Assembly (NCBI GenBank): GCA_019162915.1
Contig: JAFLKZ010000118.1
Span: 17,550-41,747, forward strand
DNA length: 24,198 bases
Direction: 5' to 3'
From: Campylobacteraceae bacterium
GTDB lineage: Bacteria > Campylobacterota > Campylobacteria > Campylobacterales > Sulfurospirillaceae
In this document: piece after piece, positions 21,729 through 24,198 of the stretch
How positions within the stretch are numbered: the stretch's first letter is position 1
Layout: every line of letters starts with the position of its first letter
Notes under the pieces: model-generated
The model's database searches: none
What the model saw: the letters and a program-made list of their open reading frames with translations, nothing else
What the model was told of the DNA's origin: nothing
Translations under genes and position numbers: made by a program

Positions 21729-22223
21729 CTAGAAATCTCTTTTTAAAAGAGCCTCTACTTTGAGAATAGTCAAGATACTATCATCTCTCATACCGATACC
21801 ATAAACCATACCTTTATCTGCATGTATGGTCTCAGGAGGCGGTCCAATTTTGCTACTTTTGATACGAATTGCTTCGGTCAATCTATCAATAACAAAACCA
21901 GCCGTATTATCTTTACCTTTCATGACGATATATCTTGTATCTTCACTACTTTTAGCCGGTTCCATTTTGAATTTTCTTCTTAAATCAATAAGAGGAATAA
22001 CACTTCCTCTTAAATTAAAAACGCCTAAAATATAATCTGGAACACTTGGTACTCTTGTAAATTCTATAGGCTTAATAATCTCTTGAATACTCAATATTGG
22101 CACAGCATACTCTTCTTGCCCAATAATAAATCCTACAAGCTGTACAACGTCATTTTCTTTTTTTTGCGGCTCATCCAGCTGATTTTGCTGTTTCTCAATA
22201 ATTTTACTAAGTTTATCGTTCAT
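21729..22223 (-). CDS. cheW: chemotaxis coupling protein CheW
   Basis: CheW links chemoreceptors to CheA in the sensory array. The 164 residues have a polar N-terminal extension of about 25 residues (EKQQNQLDEPQKKEND), then one CheW beta-barrel domain. Motifs are QLVGFIIGQEEYAVPILSIQEII, FTRVPSVPDYILGVFNLRGSVIPLIDLR and the conserved FVIDRLTEAIRI. There is no receiver domain, so it is CheW rather than CheV. GGAGTGAG lies about five bases before the ATG. It follows cheA by 14 bases, the same order as in C. jejuni as recalled. Confidence 0.95.
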   Translation of the reverse strand: MNDKLSKIIEKQQNQLDEPQKKENDVVQLVGFIIGQEEYAVPILSIQEIIKPIEFTRVPSVPDYILGVFNLRGSVIPLIDLRRKFKMEPAKSSEDTRYIVMKGKDNTAGFVIDRLTEAIRIKSSKIGPPPETIHADKGMVYGIGMRDDSILTILKVEALLKRDF

Positions 22224-22237
22224 TGTCTCACTCCCGC

Positions 22238-24198
22238 TTATAGTTTTATATTTTTTCGCACAACACTCTCTAAATACTCAGGAGAATAAGGCTTAGTAAT
22301 ATACTCGCTCATACCAGATTCTACCCCTCTTAATCTGTCCGATTTAGAAGTTCGTGAAGTCACCGCAATCAAAGGCAAATTTTTATACTTTGAGTATTTT
22401 CTAATCTCACTTGCAAGTGTATAACCATCCATTCTTGGCATTTCAATATCAATAAGAACTGCATCAATGCTATATTCTGCTGATTTGAGCATATTGAGTG
22501 CTTCTTGACCATTGGAAGCTTCAATCACTTTGACACCAATTGGCTCCATAGATTTTTTCATTATATTTCTATCCATGGCGCTATCATCAACCGCTAAAAC
22601 AATGTAATCGCTAGGAAGACTTTTAACTTTAACGGCAGTTTCTATACTCGCTCGAATATCGACACTAATACCTTTTGCAAGATTCATGAGTGCCGCCACA
22701 TCGACAATAAGTGTTACACGACCATCACCTCTAATCGTGGCTCCTGCAATGCCTTCAATACCTTGTAAATAATCACCAAGTGATTTAATAACAATCTCTT
22801 CTTGTCCTACAAGTGTATCGACGACAACACCTAGTTTTGCTTCAGCAAGTCCTATAACGACAACATAAGCGTGTTCTCCACCCTCATATACTTGCTTCAC
22901 ACCAAAGATATCGGAGAGGCGCACTAATGACAATACTTCATCGCGAAGGCGTAAAACATTTTTACCCTCAATCGTATAAATTTCATCGAGTGGAATACGT
23001 ACTGTTTCTAAAACGGACGCCAAAGGAATAGCATAATACTCTTCTTGCGCACCAACCAAAAGTGCTTGAATAATAGCCAACGTCAAAGGAATTTTTAACT
23101 TGATAACCGTTCCACCACCAAGTTCACTATCGACATCGATAATACCATTTAATTTTTCGATATTAGTCTTAACAACATCCATACCAACACCACGTCCTGA
23201 AACATTGGTGACGACTTTTGCGGTTGAGAAAGCAGGCCTAAAGACAAGCGCATATGCTTCTTTGTCACTCATTGCATCTGCTTCTCGCTCAGTAAGCATA
23301 CCTTTTTCAATAGCCTTAGAACGTAATATATCTGGATCTAGCCCGTTACCATCGTCAGTTATCTCGATAACGATATGATTTCCCTCGTTGTATGCTTTAA
23401 GCTGGATAAGGCCTGTTTCAGACTTACCTCTCGATTTTCTTATCTCTCCATTTTCTATTCCATGGTCACATGAGTTTCGAATAATATGGACCAATGGATC
23501 GCCAATCTCTTCAACAATTGACTTATCAAGTTCTGTCTCTTCACCTGAAATTTCAAGTTCGATTGACTTGCCAAGTTCTCGTGATAAATCTCGAACCATT
23601 CTTGGGAATTTGTTGAAAACTTTAGCAATGGGTAACATTCTAGTTTTCATAACAGCGATTTGCAAATCAGTGGTTACAAGTGAAATCGAAGAAACTACTT
23701 GATTAAGTTCTTCTAAAAACTTCTCACCTTCATAACGCTCTTCAACATCATCATAAATTTTTAAAAGTCTATTTTTACCTAGAACCAGTTCACCAATAAG
23801 ATTCATCAAATGGTCAAGTCTTTTAACTTCAACTCTAATAGTCTGCTCCATTGAAGTAGCTGTCTCTTTTTTAGCTAAAGGAGCCGCATCACCAGAAGAT
23901 TCTACTTTTTTAAAAGGTGCTTCTTTTTTAACTGGAACTTCTTTGGGTTCAGCCAATGAAACATTAACACTAGGCGTTGGCGTAGGCGTTCCTTCTTTTC
24001 TTTTTTTATCTTCTTCTTTACGCATCTTCAAAAGACGCTCAATTTCATCTTCTACATCTTTATCGCTCATCTTTGAATAATCAGTATTATCATCTTCATA
24101 GACAACAATCGTAGTCGCTATTTGAGAAAGAACATCTACTGTCGATTCTGGCACTTCTTGACCATTTGAAATGGCATCTAGGCGCACACAGATATCGC
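22238..24198 (-). CDS. cheA: chemotaxis histidine kinase CheA with C-terminal receiver (CheAY), 5' end cut by window
   Basis: The frame is open to the window edge and continues four codons beyond the GTG at 24187, so the N-terminal HPt part with the phosphorylated His is outside. Numbering from that GTG, a charged helix and Pro/Lys-rich linker (about 41-110, with TPTPTP) lead to the P3 dimerisation helices (about 115-180). The P4 kinase domain follows: N-box HIIRNSCDHG (234-243), DDGNGLD (278-284) and GRGVG (331-335). Next come the CheW-like P5 (about 370-505) and a receiver domain (528-645) with D534, D535, phospho-acceptor D580, T610 and K632. The fused receiver is typical of Campylobacterota and is thought to act as a phosphate sink. 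There is no room for a P2 CheY-binding domain in the visible part. Confidence 0.95.
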   Translation of the reverse strand, partial: DICVRLDAISNGQEVPESTVDVLSQIATTIVVYEDDNTDYSKMSDKDVEDEIERLLKMRKEEDKKRKEGTPTPTPSVNVSLAEPKEVPVKKEAPFKKVESSGDAAPLAKKETATSMEQTIRVEVKRLDHLMNLIGELVLGKNRLLKIYDDVEERYEGEKFLEELNQVVSSISLVTTDLQIAVMKTRMLPIAKVFNKFPRMVRDLSRELGKSIELEISGEETELDKSIVEEIGDPLVHIIRNSCDHGIENGEIRKSRGKSETGLIQLKAYNEGNHIVIEITDDGNGLDPDILRSKAIEKGMLTEREADAMSDKEAYALVFRPAFSTAKVVTNVSGRGVGMDVVKTNIEKLNGIIDVDSELGGGTVIKLKIPLTLAIIQALLVGAQEEYYAIPLASVLETVRIPLDEIYTIEGKNVLRLRDEVLSLVRLSDIFGVKQVYEGGEHAYVVVIGLAEAKLGVVVDTLVGQEEIVIKSLGDYLQGIEGIAGATIRGDGRVTLIVDVAALMNLAKGISVDIRASIETAVKVKSLPSDYIVLAVDDSAMDRNIMKKSMEPIGVKVIEASNGQEALNMLKSAEYSIDAVLIDIEMPRMDGYTLASEIRKYSKYKNLPLIAVTSRTSKSDRLRGVESGMSEYITKPYSPEYLESVVRKNIKL

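Noticed and set aside
1..24198. CRISPR array, tRNA/rRNA genes, insertion sequences, prophage or toxin-antitoxin genes
   Set aside because: Looked for on both strands; no regularly spaced repeats, RNA gene signatures, transposase motifs or phage-like reading frames were found.

Overview
The window looks like chromosomal DNA of a Campylobacterota (epsilonproteobacterial) species, possibly Sulfurospirillum or a close relative. The DNA is AT-rich, and AhpC, PerR, Dxs and Tal are very close to the Campylobacter versions I recall. Gene order also fits: rplY-pth-LptF/G-lysA-HAD-pheA-hisC-fliF-fliG-fliH-dxs-perR matches C. jejuni Cj0311-Cj0322 as I remember it, and tal-serB / cheW-cheA matches Cj0281c-Cj0284c. 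The genus is inference; the gene order was recalled, not searched. Coding density is very high: no stretch over 300 bases lacks a gene, and the longest gap is the ~150-base divergent region at 16322-16470. I saw no tRNA, rRNA, CRISPR array, insertion sequence or prophage gene.

Layout. 1-327 (+) is the end of a chemoreceptor. 436-1032 (+) is the peroxiredoxin AhpC, convergent with perR (1107-1526, -) across a shared terminator. From 1610 to 16321 on the minus strand runs a tightly packed series of housekeeping and flagellar genes. In transcription order these are serB, tal, pilT, then rplY, pth, an LPS-export permease, lysA, a HAD-IIA protein, pheA, hisC, fliF, fliG, fliH and dxs. Many neighbours overlap by 1-8 bases, so flagellar basal-body genes are co-transcribed with amino-acid and isoprenoid genes. 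16471-20724 (+) is a four-gene tripartite efflux operon (TolC, HlyD-type adaptor, MacB/DevC-type permease, LolD/DevA-type ATPase) behind a perfect FNR-type box. 20769-21680 (+) is a divergent metF. 21729-24198 (-) is cheW and a cheA with a C-terminal receiver domain; cheA runs off the end of the window.

Most notable signals. (1) A dispersed palindrome, TTTACATGTAAA (core TTACATGTAA), occurs nine times with a perfect 10-base core plus one near copy, roughly 100-fold more than base composition predicts. In all eight gene-internal places it is read in the same frame, as Leu-His-Val. It behaves like a highly iterated palindrome or another genome-wide address signal, and I know of no description of it. 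(2) The efflux operon has a TTGAT-N4-ATCAA box centred about 41.5 bases before the predicted transcription start, which suggests FNR/CRP-type activation. (3) The efflux-metF block sits in reverse orientation between serB and cheW, which are neighbours in C. jejuni. (4) The HAD-IIA protein has Gln in place of its second catalytic Asp.
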